Below, in pieces: positions 8,460 to 16,335 of a stretch of DNA of 64,000 nt. A model generated the notes under the pieces. It was not told the DNA's origin and made no database searches. It saw nothing but the letters and a program-made list of their open reading frames with translations. The position numbers and the translations under genes are program-made. The stretch covers positions 1-64,000 of the forward strand of contig MPMM01000017.1 of the NCBI GenBank assembly GCA_002238505.1, in the 5' to 3' direction. The DNA comes from SAR202 cluster bacterium bin22 (GTDB lineage Bacteria > Chloroflexota > Dehalococcoidia > Lucifugimonadales > UBA3495). How positions within the stretch are numbered: the stretch's first letter is position 1; each line of letters begins with the position of its first letter.

Positions 8460-8711
8460 TTATGCAGCAGTGTCCTTGACTATTCTTACTCCGGCCATCT
8501 CTAGGAGTCGTTCAGTTGCCCCAATGGTCTGACCGTCAGGGCATATAGCAATTACCCTGTCGGGAGACTCTTGCTGGTCTCTCCTGTCCTCGATGATCAG
8601 GATGGTGTGCTTACCTCGGGTTTCGCCACAAGTGTCGCAGAACCACGCATCCCTCCTGTCTTTTCTTTGAAACTCAAAAGAGGGGTCTTCCCGGCTATAT
8701 TCTTGTGCCAT
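8460..8711 (-). CDS. Small protein with one CxxC knuckle
   Basis: An 83-residue protein with WFCDTCGETRGKHTI near its middle and an acidic, basic-rich N-terminus. Only one CxxC pair is present, so a zinc site would need His or dimerisation. The C-terminal half (RVIAICPDGQTIGATERLLE) looks like a short alpha/beta unit. It is isolated between the IS5 element and a 270-base gap that shows only the TATAAT-like box on the minus strand. Function unknown. Confidence 0.5.
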   Translation of the reverse strand: MAQEYSREDPSFEFQRKDRRDAWFCDTCGETRGKHTILIIEDRRDQQESPDRVIAICPDGQTIGATERLLEMAGVRIVKDTAA

Positions 8712-8843
8712 GAACTCTGCGCTCCTATACCGCTCACCAGCAATCTAAGATGGGGTTTTCCTCCCTTGCGGATGATTGCGCCGCTTTGTTCTAGGGAGTG
8801 TCGTCAAAATAATCTGCTCCAGAATGCCAGGGCGCGGATCTAG

Positions 8844-8989
8844 TATTACAACGACGCTTCGCAAGAAAGGGACTTGAACACCCATACATTGCTACCCGCC
8901 CAAGTGCTCGACAGCTTTGTGACATAGCGCCTGCCGCGAATCGATTTCCCGAGAAAGGCTTACCAGATTGGAGAAGCGTCGTTGTAATA
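8844..8989. mobile_element. 146-bp MITE with IS701-type ends
   Basis: Perfect 17-bp inverted ends, TATTACAACGACGCTTC, are flanked by CTAG on both sides (8840-8843 and 8990-8993). The first ten bases and the CTAG target are the same as for the IS701 element at 59321-60800. It has no coding capacity and sits in the 3' end of the IS5 transposase gene. It was probably mobilised in trans by an IS701 transposase. Confidence 0.8.
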
Positions 8990-9739
8990 CTAGCAGGTCG
9001 CCAGGAACGAAGCCTCGTTCCTGGCATATCGGGTAGCTACTGCTCTCCATTGTTTGAAGTATAGAAATGCGTTCTCCACCAAATGGCGCAGTTTGTACAG
9101 AGCCTGGTCGTAATACCGGGGTTCCTTCCGGTGACTTCTCGGTGGTATAACCTGCTGTATTCCTCGAGCCTCGGCTTCAGCCACGATGGCATCGGTGTCG
9201 TAGCCTCGGTCCGCCAGCAGATATTCGGCTGAAATATCAGCAATCAATGATTGTGCCTGGGTGCAGTCCGCTACCGTTCCCTCACTCAGGCTTAAACGTA
9301 CCGGCATGCCGTGAGAGTCTACCGCCAGGTGCAGTTTGCTGTTCAGCCCCCCTTTTGTACGTCCTATGGCTTGGTTGCCTCCCCGGGCTCCAGTCCCATG
9401 GGGATGGACCTTGATGTAGCTGGCGTCGATCATTAGCCGCTCAAGATCCGGATCGTCGATGACGGAGTCCAGCAACAGCTTCCAGACGCCCCCATCCCTC
9501 CAGCGACAGAAGCGTCGATGGGTATTCTTCCAATCTTCGTAGTCGGGCAGCAGATCCCGCCAGGGTGCCCCAGTTCGCAGAATCCAGAACACCGCGTTCA
9601 GAAACAGTGGGTTGTCCCGGGCTGGTCGACCCCTCTTGAATCCGTCCCCAGGCAAAAGGGGTCGCAACCTTTCCCAAACTTGGTCCGAAATATCGTGACG
9701 CCGATGCGCTGCTGCAATATCCCCACCCTTCACACTCAC
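8990..9739 (-). CDS. IS5-family transposase, C-terminus cut by MITE
   Basis: A single-frame DDE transposase of 249 residues. An N-terminal DUF4096-like region (LRPLLPGDGFKRGRPARDNP) is followed by the DDE_Tnp_1 core: MIDASYIKVH (D), LLADRGYDTD (D), and the HLVENAFLYFKQWR region carrying the glutamate. Many relatives need a programmed frameshift; here one frame covers all. The reading frame ends at a TAG formed in the CTAG target copy beside the MITE. The missing tail, IRALAFWSRLF, is readable on the far side of the MITE, just before 8804. Activity is doubtful. Confidence 0.8.
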   Translation of the reverse strand: MSVKGGDIAAAHRRHDISDQVWERLRPLLPGDGFKRGRPARDNPLFLNAVFWILRTGAPWRDLLPDYEDWKNTHRRFCRWRDGGVWKLLLDSVIDDPDLERLMIDASYIKVHPHGTGARGGNQAIGRTKGGLNSKLHLAVDSHGMPVRLSLSEGTVADCTQAQSLIADISAEYLLADRGYDTDAIVAEAEARGIQQVIPPRSHRKEPRYYDQALYKLRHLVENAFLYFKQWRAVATRYARNEASFLATC

Positions 9740-9796
9740 TTGCTACACAAAAATCTAACATCTTCCTATGATTTTGACGACATCGCCTAAAGCCGA

Positions 9797-10687
9797 TTAT
9801 GAGGATTCGGGAGAGTTATTTGTCATTTGTATTGAGTCATACTCTTGTCTGCAATGGTCAATAGTCTCCATCACGGCGGACGCCTTGAACACGACCCCCA
9901 AATCTATCATCTCTTCCGTTTTCAATACCGGGCGGATTGCAGAAGGTATTGACTCGAAACTTATTGTGCCATCTGTTTCCCGGTAGAAGGCGCTAGACAG
10001 TATGCCAAGGAAGTAGAGCCTGTTACCGATATGTGACGCCCTTCCGCGATCTGACCACGTCCCGCTGTTATAGAGAAAGACTGGACTTCCGCTACTGCCT
10101 GGGAACACCGAGGCATCAATCAAGAATATCGGTTTCCCTTCGTAATCCACCTCTACTGGCGTCGCGGTCATGCCCCTACGGACTATCGGCAGATTGTTGG
10201 TCTTGTCGTAAATACCGTTTGGATACCCCACGAAAACAACGTCCTCGATTGCATCAAGACCTTCAAGAATCTCGGAGTCTACGAAATCATGGATCGGTAT
10301 CGCAGTGTAGAAGAGAGACACAGGTCCTGCTTGCAAGTGTTCTACACAGCCACCAAATGGCATGACTGTTATGTCTATGTCTTTGGATGGGTGCCCGGAC
10401 CAGCTCCACGCTTGGCCATAAAGAAGGAACTCAGTTCGCTTCTTTAGGTTTGGTATTCTTCGGAGCGTCCCGTGAACCAATTGGGAACCAGACGCTATCA
10501 CAGTCCCCGAGTCTGATCCTTCAACAACGTGTTTATTAGTGACCAAATACGTGCTTGTACTACCGTCTTCTTCCTTTTGGGTCACTAAAAAGCCAGTTCC
10601 TACCGATAAAGGATCCCCTTCAACCGACGACGCTGTGATCTTCAGCGTCGTGAAAAACATCCACTCAGCGTTCGTTTGCACTCTCAT
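9797..10687 (-). CDS. Trypsin-like serine protease
   Basis: A 296-residue cytoplasmic-looking chymotrypsin-fold protease. Catalytic residues are His53 (VTNKHVV), Asp105 in DIDITVM and Ser199 in FPGSSGSPVF, all in order with normal spacing. GTGFLV and VVFVGYPNG are typical S1 strands. ATG 10687 is preferred: it follows GGGG at a good distance and lies four bases after the stop of the upstream gene. There is no signal peptide. As the last gene of a three-gene operon with two helical proteins it resembles proteases used as effectors in bacterial conflict systems; that role is inference. Confidence 0.8.
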   Translation of the reverse strand: MRVQTNAEWMFFTTLKITASSVEGDPLSVGTGFLVTQKEEDGSTSTYLVTNKHVVEGSDSGTVIASGSQLVHGTLRRIPNLKKRTEFLLYGQAWSWSGHPSKDIDITVMPFGGCVEHLQAGPVSLFYTAIPIHDFVDSEILEGLDAIEDVVFVGYPNGIYDKTNNLPIVRRGMTATPVEVDYEGKPIFLIDASVFPGSSGSPVFLYNSGTWSDRGRASHIGNRLYFLGILSSAFYRETDGTISFESIPSAIRPVLKTEEMIDLGVVFKASAVMETIDHCRQEYDSIQMTNNSPESS

Positions 10688-10691
10688 TGAT

Positions 10692-11297
10692 TTACCCCGA
10701 CCTGAAGTATCTTCCAACAATCTCAACCTCCGCCCAAGGAGTCGCGTGTACGACCATGTCGTGTATGGGAGTTTTTCCTTCTTCGATGTTGTCCATCTCC
10801 ACATCCAAGGCTATACCGTAACTTCGTAGCAGTGAGTGCAACAGCTCACACAATAAAAACAAACTTCTGACTTTGTCACCGTTGGCCTCAGGGACCATAA
10901 CAAGGAAGGACGCCGTTGGGTGAGTGAACGGGGCTAATTTCTCATCCCACTGGTCAAAATCTCTGGATATGTTGGATACGTTGCGAATTTTGTGTAGCTC
11001 AGAGTAGATGGCGCCCCACACTAGGGGTCGCAATTGCTCGAATGCGGCCCTCATATCCGGTGCCATGGAGTGAATCGACCATTCATCCACGGCCCACCCA
11101 GTAATGGCAGCGACGTGACAATAGACCTTGCGAAGACGGAGCGAGGAGTCGGACTCGTCCCCGTTTATCTCACTAAGCGGACCGAGCGATTCATCATGGA
11201 TTCCTAGCAATCTGTGGAGCACCTCTAGTTGTCGGTGGCACGCCTCGGTAAGTCGTTGAGCGACCTCGCCCTCGGAGTATTTCAAGCAGTCATTCAT
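10692..11297 (-). CDS. Hypothetical helical protein, protease operon
   Basis: A 201-residue, largely helical soluble protein with no recognised family. Its ATG overlaps the end of the upstream gene by eight bases and its stop is four bases from the protease start, so the three genes are translationally coupled. Leucine-rich helices (RQLEVLHRLLGIH, SLFLLCELLHSLLRSYG) flank a Trp-rich middle. It could be a sensor or adaptor for the protease. Confidence 0.6.
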   Translation of the reverse strand: MNDCLKYSEGEVAQRLTEACHRQLEVLHRLLGIHDESLGPLSEINGDESDSSLRLRKVYCHVAAITGWAVDEWSIHSMAPDMRAAFEQLRPLVWGAIYSELHKIRNVSNISRDFDQWDEKLAPFTHPTASFLVMVPEANGDKVRSLFLLCELLHSLLRSYGIALDVEMDNIEEGKTPIHDMVVHATPWAEVEIVGRYFRSG

Positions 11298-12168
11298 GGG
11301 AGTCGCCTTCTTCGGGATTAGTCATCTTTTCGCCAGAGACCTCGTTCTGTAACTCTCTAAAAGGCGCAGCCATCTGCCTTACCTTTTCAGACAAGGCAAT
11401 TGCATCATCGAATAGTTGGCTACCACCCCCTGGGAGGATTTTGATGGCACCGTATGACGTAAGCGCTTGGCACGTGTAGTGCAGGGCTATGTTCAGGACA
11501 AAAACGAACGCAATGTCAAACTGCAATTCTGGTGCGGGAAGGATTCCACCCATGCCCGGCATTACCCTCAATCTGTCGGGTTTAGTGTGGCAGAAGCTGT
11601 CGTTCAAGTATGGGTACCATATCCTCCCTTGGGTTAAAACTGACACGCGGTCGACTAAACGAACCTTCGTTGGTTGTTTGCCATCAGAGGGACCAGTCCC
11701 TTCTCTAGCCCTTGCGAGACTGGCGGTGAGCTCCTCCTGGCTTATCCCACCCTTGGAAAGCCGTCGCATCCAATAGACGGTATCGTACTCAAGATTGTTA
11801 GTAATGTACCTAAACGCCTCAGGAGTCTTTTCGACGGCGTTCCTGGCAATAGACATCATTTCTGCAGCACATTCCATCAACACCTTAGTGTGTACGCCCA
11901 GGGAATGGATGTTGTTATGAGCGTTGGCGAGAATTGCCGAGGCAATGTGAAATCCTATCTTTCTGGGAACTAGACTCCAAAGCTGGAAAGTCGCGGCGAG
12001 TATTTCGCCGTCGGTCGCTTCCTCAGGGTAATCCAGCACGGGTCTATCCAGATTAACTTCACCCAGGTTTGTGTGTAGTATTTCTTGGGCTTCCACAAGG
12101 AGGTCAATGAATGCTACACGCGAGTCTTTCCACGGAAATGACAAGAAGCGGTCTTGAGTGGTGTTCAT
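11290..12168 (-). CDS. DUF5677-like helical protein, first gene of protease operon
   Basis: A 292-residue helical protein. The segment around HTKVLMECAAEMMSIARNAVEK is reminiscent of DUF5677, a helical domain seen in accessory and defence loci; a second, clearer example is at 52.7-53.9 kb. AAGGA lies six bases before the ATG. Upstream on the minus strand a CATAAT-like box may be the promoter, divergent from the chimeric lipoprotein gene. No membrane segment is obvious, although HYTCQALTSYGAIKIL is hydrophobic. Confidence 0.55.
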   Translation of the reverse strand: MNTTQDRFLSFPWKDSRVAFIDLLVEAQEILHTNLGEVNLDRPVLDYPEEATDGEILAATFQLWSLVPRKIGFHIASAILANAHNNIHSLGVHTKVLMECAAEMMSIARNAVEKTPEAFRYITNNLEYDTVYWMRRLSKGGISQEELTASLARAREGTGPSDGKQPTKVRLVDRVSVLTQGRIWYPYLNDSFCHTKPDRLRVMPGMGGILPAPELQFDIAFVFVLNIALHYTCQALTSYGAIKILPGGGSQLFDDAIALSEKVRQMAAPFRELQNEVSGEKMTNPEEGDSHE

Positions 12169-12270
12169 GCAGTTCCTTGGGGCCTGCTTCCTAGGGAAAC
12201 TCTGAACAAGTCAGAGAAATTATGGCATAGTAGGGGAAGACAGGCCACACCAGTAGAGGGGTGAATTGGG

Positions 12271-13554
12271 ATGGAGCAACCCACCTTTGCCGACTTGGAA
12301 TACCAGAGGAAGAAGCGCAAGACCCGTCGGGAGTTGTTCCTGGAGCGGATGGACGAGTTGATTCCCTGGCAGAGACTGGAGGACCGGATCCGGCCCTCCA
12401 GGTGGTCGCTGGCGCCCGTTTTGCTGGTTGCGGTCCTGGCAATGGCTTGTGGCGGCGCTTCCGAGGATGAGCCATACCGTATCGGGGTCATGGAGTCCCT
12501 CACCGGGCCGGGCGAGTCCTACGGCACGGTGGCCAACCAGGCCAAGCAGATGGCCGCCGACGAGATCAACGGCGCAGGCGGCGTTGACGGTCGTCCCCTG
12601 GAACTGGTGGTGGAAGACTCGCAATGCAGCGCCCAGGGAGCGGTGGCGGCCTACCGCAAGCTGACCAGCGTGGACGGCGTCCGCATCATCCTGGGCACGT
12701 CCTGCAGCGGCGCCATGCTGGGGGCCGCGCCCCTGGCTGAGGCCGACGGCGTCATCCTCTTTTCCGGGTTGGCCAGCAATCCGGACATCGCCAGGGCCGG
12801 AGACTACATTTTCCGCACCCAGATCAGCGACGTGGAGGTGGGTATCGGCACCGGCAATTTGCTGTGGGACGACGGCGTCCGGAGCCTGGCCACCATCACC
12901 GAGTCCACCGATTATGCCGAGGGAGTGCGTCGGACCACGGTGGAGCAGTTCGAGAAACGGGGCGGGCAGGTGGTGGCCGCCGAACGGTTCTCCTCCGACA
13001 TTACCGACTTCCGTACCCAGCTAAGCAAGCTGATTGCGGCGGAGCCGGGGGCCCTGCACCTGTCGCCGCAATCGGAGTTTGCGGCAGGGACCATTCTCAA
13101 GCAGGCAAGGGAACTGGGGTACGACGGGCCCGTTTACGCCGAGACGGTGTCGGTGGGCACCACCGCCCTGGAGATAGCGGGGGCCGCAGCCGACGGGATG
13201 AAGGCCATAGTTTCGGACCTGGCCCCGGACAACGAGAAGGGCCAGCAGGTGCTGACCAGCTTCCGGGAGCGGTATGACTACGTTACGCTCCCCTGGCACC
13301 TGGGTTCCGCCTACGACAACGTCTATATTGCCGCCGAGTGCCTGAAGCAGACGGGCGACGACCAGGATGCCGACGGTTTCCGGGACTGCCTGTATGGCAT
13401 TAGCTGGAGCGGGGCCATTGGCGACAACTACAGTTTCGACGCCGACGGTGAGGTGGTGGGCCTTTCGCGGGTGGTGGTGCAAATTCTTCCGTCGGGGGAA
13501 CGAAGCCCAGAGCGGAAGTATGAGGTGCTGGGGCCGGCCCCCAGCGCGCCGTGA
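12271..13554 (+). CDS. ABC substrate-binding lipoprotein fused to an IS5 transposase N-terminus
   Basis: Residues 1-41 (MEQPTFADLEYQRKKRKTRR, then ELFLERMDELIPW) are the N-terminus of an IS5-group transposase. From residue 43 the chain is a lipoprotein signal (SRWSLAPVLLVAVLAMAC, lipidated Cys60) and a type 1 periplasmic binding protein of the branched-chain amino-acid/amide family: YRIGVMESLTGPGESYG, a GVRIILGTSCSGAM segment, and the DFRTQLSKL and AYDNVYIAAECL regions. There is no ATG or GTG between the fusion point and the signal sequence, so translation depends on the transposase start. No permease or ATPase genes lie nearby. Confidence 0.8.
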   Translation: MEQPTFADLEYQRKKRKTRRELFLERMDELIPWQRLEDRIRPSRWSLAPVLLVAVLAMACGGASEDEPYRIGVMESLTGPGESYGTVANQAKQMAADEINGAGGVDGRPLELVVEDSQCSAQGAVAAYRKLTSVDGVRIILGTSCSGAMLGAAPLAEADGVILFSGLASNPDIARAGDYIFRTQISDVEVGIGTGNLLWDDGVRSLATITESTDYAEGVRRTTVEQFEKRGGQVVAAERFSSDITDFRTQLSKLIAAEPGALHLSPQSEFAAGTILKQARELGYDGPVYAETVSVGTTALEIAGAAADGMKAIVSDLAPDNEKGQQVLTSFRERYDYVTLPWHLGSAYDNVYIAAECLKQTGDDQDADGFRDCLYGISWSGAIGDNYSFDADGEVVGLSRVVVQILPSGERSPERKYEVLGPAPSAP

Positions 13555-13695
13555 GCAGTGGCCGCCGTTGGTCGGGTTTGTGGCGGAAATGGTGACCGGT
13601 CTGCAGGGATGTGGTCAGCCCTTTACCATTCCTGGCTTTCCCAGCCGAGAGGTGGGGATAGGTTGACAGGGTTGCTGTAAGTTGGTTTGCAGTGA

Positions 13696-13724
13696 GCAGG
13701 GGCGGGTTTCAAACCCGCCCCTGC
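13696..13724. terminator. Perfect 14-bp hairpin
   Basis: GCAGGGGCGGGTTT pairs with its complement around a single central base. It lies between the converging lipoprotein gene and the minus-strand pair at 13776-14773 and could end both transcripts. Confidence 0.6.
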
Positions 13725-13775
13725 CAGCTTTCATCCACTCAAACCGGAACTCTATCGGACTTGTTCGGGCCCTCC

Positions 13776-14063
13776 TTAGATCTCTAGCTGGATATTTGGG
13801 TCTTGGTAAGCCTGAACGAACTTGTCGTAGTCTGCGAGTGGGTCTGTTTTGATGACCTCGAGGATTCCGTACAGCGCTGCCTGTAGATGGTCGTTGTTCC
13901 CACTTTCAACGGCTTGATGCAACACTTGGTAAAAGTTTTTGAGCGTCTCTTTTCGTTCTGCAAATCTTAGGTGGAATGAGTCAGGGCCGCGCTTTGACGG
14001 CGGCCCTGCTGGAATCCTGCTCTGCTGCGGCGGCCTTGTGCCACCGGTCTTGGCTCCGGTCAC
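13776..14063 (-). CDS. Small helical protein paired with nuclease-like gene
   Basis: Up to 95 residues from a GTG at 14063 that overlaps the upstream stop (GTGA). The last 65 residues (AERKETLKNFYQVLHQAVES and LQAALYGILEVIKTDPLADY) form helices like small partner proteins of accessory loci. The first 29 residues are proline- and arginine-rich, and a later start is possible. It is the distal gene of a two-gene unit. Function unknown. Confidence 0.55.
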   Translation of the reverse strand: MTGAKTGGTRPPQQSRIPAGPPSKRGPDSFHLRFAERKETLKNFYQVLHQAVESGNNDHLQAALYGILEVIKTDPLADYDKFVQAYQDPNIQLEI

Positions 14064-14773
14064 TGCTCGGTGGCCTGCTCCGGCTCTGCCAGGGGGAGCG
14101 CGACGCTATGGCCCTCCTGGGTCATGCCCACGGCTGTGACGTCGTCCGCCAGCTGGCTTCTGGCCTCCGGGGTGATGGCCGTGCCGATGACGGCGGCGAG
14201 GCAGGGCAGGTTGGTGCAGCTCCCGAGGATCTGGGCGCGGCGGCGGGCCCGCACCACGTCGTTCGCCTTGATGGTGAAGGAGACCTCGGCCACCAGGTGG
14301 GCGGTCACCAGTTCTTTGCCTTCTGCGTCGGAGCTGTAGATCCAGAAGATCAGGTCTGTGTCCTCCAGATCGTCCTGGTTCTCTTTGGACGGCCTTTGGA
14401 CGGCCTGGTCCTGCGACAGCAGCTTGCGCAGGTCCTCCCTGCCTTGGCGGCGGGTCTGGTACATCAGCTGCAGGTCTTCCACCTGCAGGGCGTCCCTGAG
14501 CCTGCGGCGGCCGAAGTGGGCGGCCTGCCCCTCATAATCGTCGCCGGTCAGGTTGTTCACGCGGCCGGACACGGTGGTCAACGTGCCGCTCACGTCGTCC
14601 AGCCGGGTGGTCAGCGTGTCGCTCATCCTCTCCACGGTGGCTTTCAGCTCTTCCACCGAGGCGGGGAGGTCGGCTATTTCCTTGGAGATTATCAGCCCGC
14701 GTATGGTGAGGAGCCATTCGGGGTTGTCCTGCAGGACCTTTACCAGGTCTGCCATGTTGTTGATGGTGGCCAA
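14060..14773 (-). CDS. Coiled-coil protein with PD-(D/E)XK-like C-terminus
   Basis: A 237-residue protein. Residues 35-80 are a heptad-rich coiled coil (VEELKATVERMSDTLTTRLD), followed by a basic linker and a C-terminal alpha/beta region, HLVAEVSFTIKANDVVRARR, then AQILG and CLAAVIGTAIT. Proteins with this plan in Chloroflexota and cyanobacteria carry a restriction-endonuclease-like domain. The AEVS strand and following Lys could be the E-x-K half of the active site, but the upstream Asp is not certain. It is the first gene of a pair. Confidence 0.6.
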   Translation of the reverse strand: MATINNMADLVKVLQDNPEWLLTIRGLIISKEIADLPASVEELKATVERMSDTLTTRLDDVSGTLTTVSGRVNNLTGDDYEGQAAHFGRRRLRDALQVEDLQLMYQTRRQGREDLRKLLSQDQAVQRPSKENQDDLEDTDLIFWIYSSDAEGKELVTAHLVAEVSFTIKANDVVRARRRAQILGSCTNLPCLAAVIGTAITPEARSQLADDVTAVGMTQEGHSVALPLAEPEQATEQ

Positions 14774-15343
14774 CTGGTCCTCCTCTGCTGCCCTGCGTCA
14801 GTATATCGCAACCGGGGCCCTGCGGGCCGTGTTTCCTGCCGGCGCGTCCGGTCCCCGGATGGGGTTGCCGTCCGGCTTTAGCCGAAGACGGCAACGCGCG
14901 TTTCTCGCGGCGGGACCTGGCCCGTGGCGGCCTTGTAGGTATATTCTGGGGCTCCCTAACATGTCCTTTAACTGCAATTATCATGCGCGGTTGCCAGCGG
15001 CCGCAACGGGCCAATGTCGCTCCTGAGGAGGTGGGCGTCGGCGTAGCGATAGGCGTTGGTCCAGATATCGGCTCGAGGGTGGGTAACGGTGTTGGCGGCG
15101 GCGGCGGCGCTGCCGTCGGTCGTTCTGCCTCCAGTTGCCGCTGTACATCGGCGACCTCGGCCTCGACCGTGGCGGGAATGTCCGGCGTTGGCTCCGGCGT
15201 GGAACATGCGACCAGGGCCAGGATGACCAGGGGGCGAAGAGGACAACTGCAGTTCTCAAAGGGGCAACCTCTTCATTGGGGTTACCCCGGAGTATGAAAG
15301 AGCCTTCCCGGGTCTGTCAAACCCCGGCTAATGTACCAAATGA
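14774..15343. other. Intergenic region with one long hairpin
   Basis: No convincing gene. A compound hairpin at 14864-14895 pairs GTTGCCGTC with GACGGCAAC around an inner CGGCT-TTA-GCCG stem. Short open frames here have atypical composition. Confidence 0.4.
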
Positions 15344-15372
15344 TTGACAACGGCCTTGTAAACCCTTATACA
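15344..15372 (+). promoter_or_regulatory. Sigma-70-type promoter of leader L1
   Basis: TTGACA (15344-15349), a 17-base spacer, then TATACA (15367-15372). This is the best promoter match in the window and points at the leader and gene that follow. Confidence 0.75.
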
Positions 15373-15379
15373 ATGTTGC

Positions 15380-15630
15380 TCAGGTGGGCGGGGCGACCGG
15401 CCCGCGGAACCCAAACCTTTAGGGCTGCCGACCGGAGAAGCTACGAACTTCCCCGGCTTCCGGCGCCAGTGGTGGACGAGACACCATGGCCCATGAGCCT
15501 AACTATTCCATCGTCCCTCGTTGTGAGGGGCGCCAGTCCATTGTTAGGATCGCCAGGACCCGCCGGTCGGACCTGGTCAAGGAAGCATGTCGGCATGACC
15601 CCGGGCAGTTCTTGCCCGGGGTCATTTGCG
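15380..15630 (+). promoter_or_regulatory. Leader L1: structured attenuator-like leader with short ORF
   Basis: Downstream of the promoter comes a GCCCGCGGA...GGGC hairpin region, a second stem around GAAGCTACGAAC, then a short ORF from ATG 15486 starting MAHEPNYS. That ORF spans a perfect 13-bp hairpin (15595-15607 with 15613-15625) and ends at 15677, overlapping the ATG of the small membrane protein (TAATG). The same order of parts recurs at 16.1, 45.1, 46.4 and 50.2 kb. The layout suggests transcription attenuation or translational coupling. Ligand or signal unknown. Confidence 0.6.
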
Positions 15631-15661
15631 TTCTGCCCGCCGAGTCAAGGGAGGTGGTCCA

Positions 15662-15880
15662 ATGGAGGAAGCCGTAATGTGTACGGCGTCACACAGGTTC
15701 CTTACCATCATCCAGAGTTTGAGCATTATCGCGTTGCTGGCGGCCTTTATATTTCGTTCTTCCAGGGTGGATCGCCGCCTCAAGGCGCTGCGTGATCAGG
15801 TACGGGCTTCTTTACCCGGCACAGACGACGGCGGTGGCCACGATCAGGCATACGGGGGTAAGGACCAAGGCGAGCTTTAG
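15662..15880 (+). CDS. Small single-span membrane protein
   Basis: 72 residues from ATG 15662 (after GGAGGTGG), or 67 from ATG 15677 (after GGAGGAAGC), which overlaps the leader ORF stop. One membrane span, FLTIIQSLSIIALLAAFIF, is followed by a basic, soluble tail. No family recognised; holin-like or bacteriocin-like sizes fit but are not supported by motifs. It lies behind leader L1 and its 3' end overlaps the convergent gene at 15812-15997 by about 70 bases. Confidence 0.5.
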   Translation: MEEAVMCTASHRFLTIIQSLSIIALLAAFIFRSSRVDRRLKALRDQVRASLPGTDDGGGHDQAYGGKDQGEL

Positions 15881-15997
15881 GTATGCCAAAGGTCCCCATG
15901 TGTCCACATCTGAATGAAGGTATCGGACAAACCAGATGGAGAGCGTAAAGAATGCAGCTGCTCCCACGCCTTCCACGAGCCATTCTGTGAATCCCAC
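15812..15997 (-). CDS. Small two-span membrane protein
   Basis: 61 residues from a GTG at 15997, about nine bases after AAGGAAGGG. Hydrophobic segments at about 12-27 (AAAFFTLSIWFVRYLH) and 36-60 (LAYLKLALVLTPVCLIVATA) with a short charged loop give two membrane spans. No family recognised. It is transcribed toward the 15662-15880 gene and away from leader L2. Confidence 0.5.
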   Translation of the reverse strand: MGFTEWLVEGVGAAAFFTLSIWFVRYLHSDVDTWGPLAYLKLALVLTPVCLIVATAVVCAG

Positions 15998-16059
15998 ATA
16001 CCTACCCTTCCTTAGGAGTCGGACTACAACTTAACAACGGGGCATGTCCGGCGGGCTGA

Positions 16060-16300
16060 AACGAAAAAGCCCGCAGGGCGCACCCCACGGGCTCCCCCGA
16101 CCAGCGAAGCTACGAACGACGCTGATCGGTAGGCGCCAATGGTGGACGAAACACCATGGGCCATGCGCATAACTATATCACCGCCCGCCCGTTCCGGGCC
16201 GGGCATCAGCTCAATACCGTCGGCAGCCGCCTCGCGGCCCCGGCGGCTTCAGCGTGTGCAATTTCAGCCTCACGCCGCTATGACGTGAGGCTTCCTTTTG
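16060..16300 (+). promoter_or_regulatory. Leader L2: second attenuator-like leader
   Basis: Same plan as L1: AAGCCCGC...CACGGGCT hairpin, the stem containing GAAGCTACGAAC, the conserved GGTGGACGAAACACCATGG block, then a short ORF at 16156-16317 starting MGHAHNYI. A terminator with 9-bp stem (16266-16274 with 16284-16292) and a T-rich tail lies inside the ORF. The ORF stops a few bases before the next gene. The promoter is not clear. The first hairpin also has a T run on the opposite strand and could terminate minus-strand transcription. Confidence 0.55.
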
Positions 16301-16335
16301 TCCTGCGAGACGGGTGAGACGCGATGGGAGGAAGC

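Larger units (their letters stand above)
8795..9786 (-). mobile_element. IS5-family element (IS427-like) with internal MITE
   Basis: Imperfect terminal inverted repeats sharing TGTCGTCAAAAT lie at 8799 and, as the complement, at 9781. Flanks are CTAG (8791-8794) and CTAA (9787-9790), in line with the CTAR-like targets of this group. Length is 992 bp, or about 842 bp once the 150-bp MITE and its target copy are removed, which is normal for IS427-type elements. Confidence 0.75.

Noticed and set aside
15331-15795. 154-codon frame covering leader L1
   Set aside because: It crosses promoter, hairpins and terminator, has no ribosome site and no protein features.
16050-16160. Minus-strand small RNA at leader L2, ending in a T-rich hairpin
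   Set aside because: The opposite-strand hairpin does have a T run, but conserved promoter boxes, short ORF and downstream gene all support the plus orientation; kept only as a secondary possibility.
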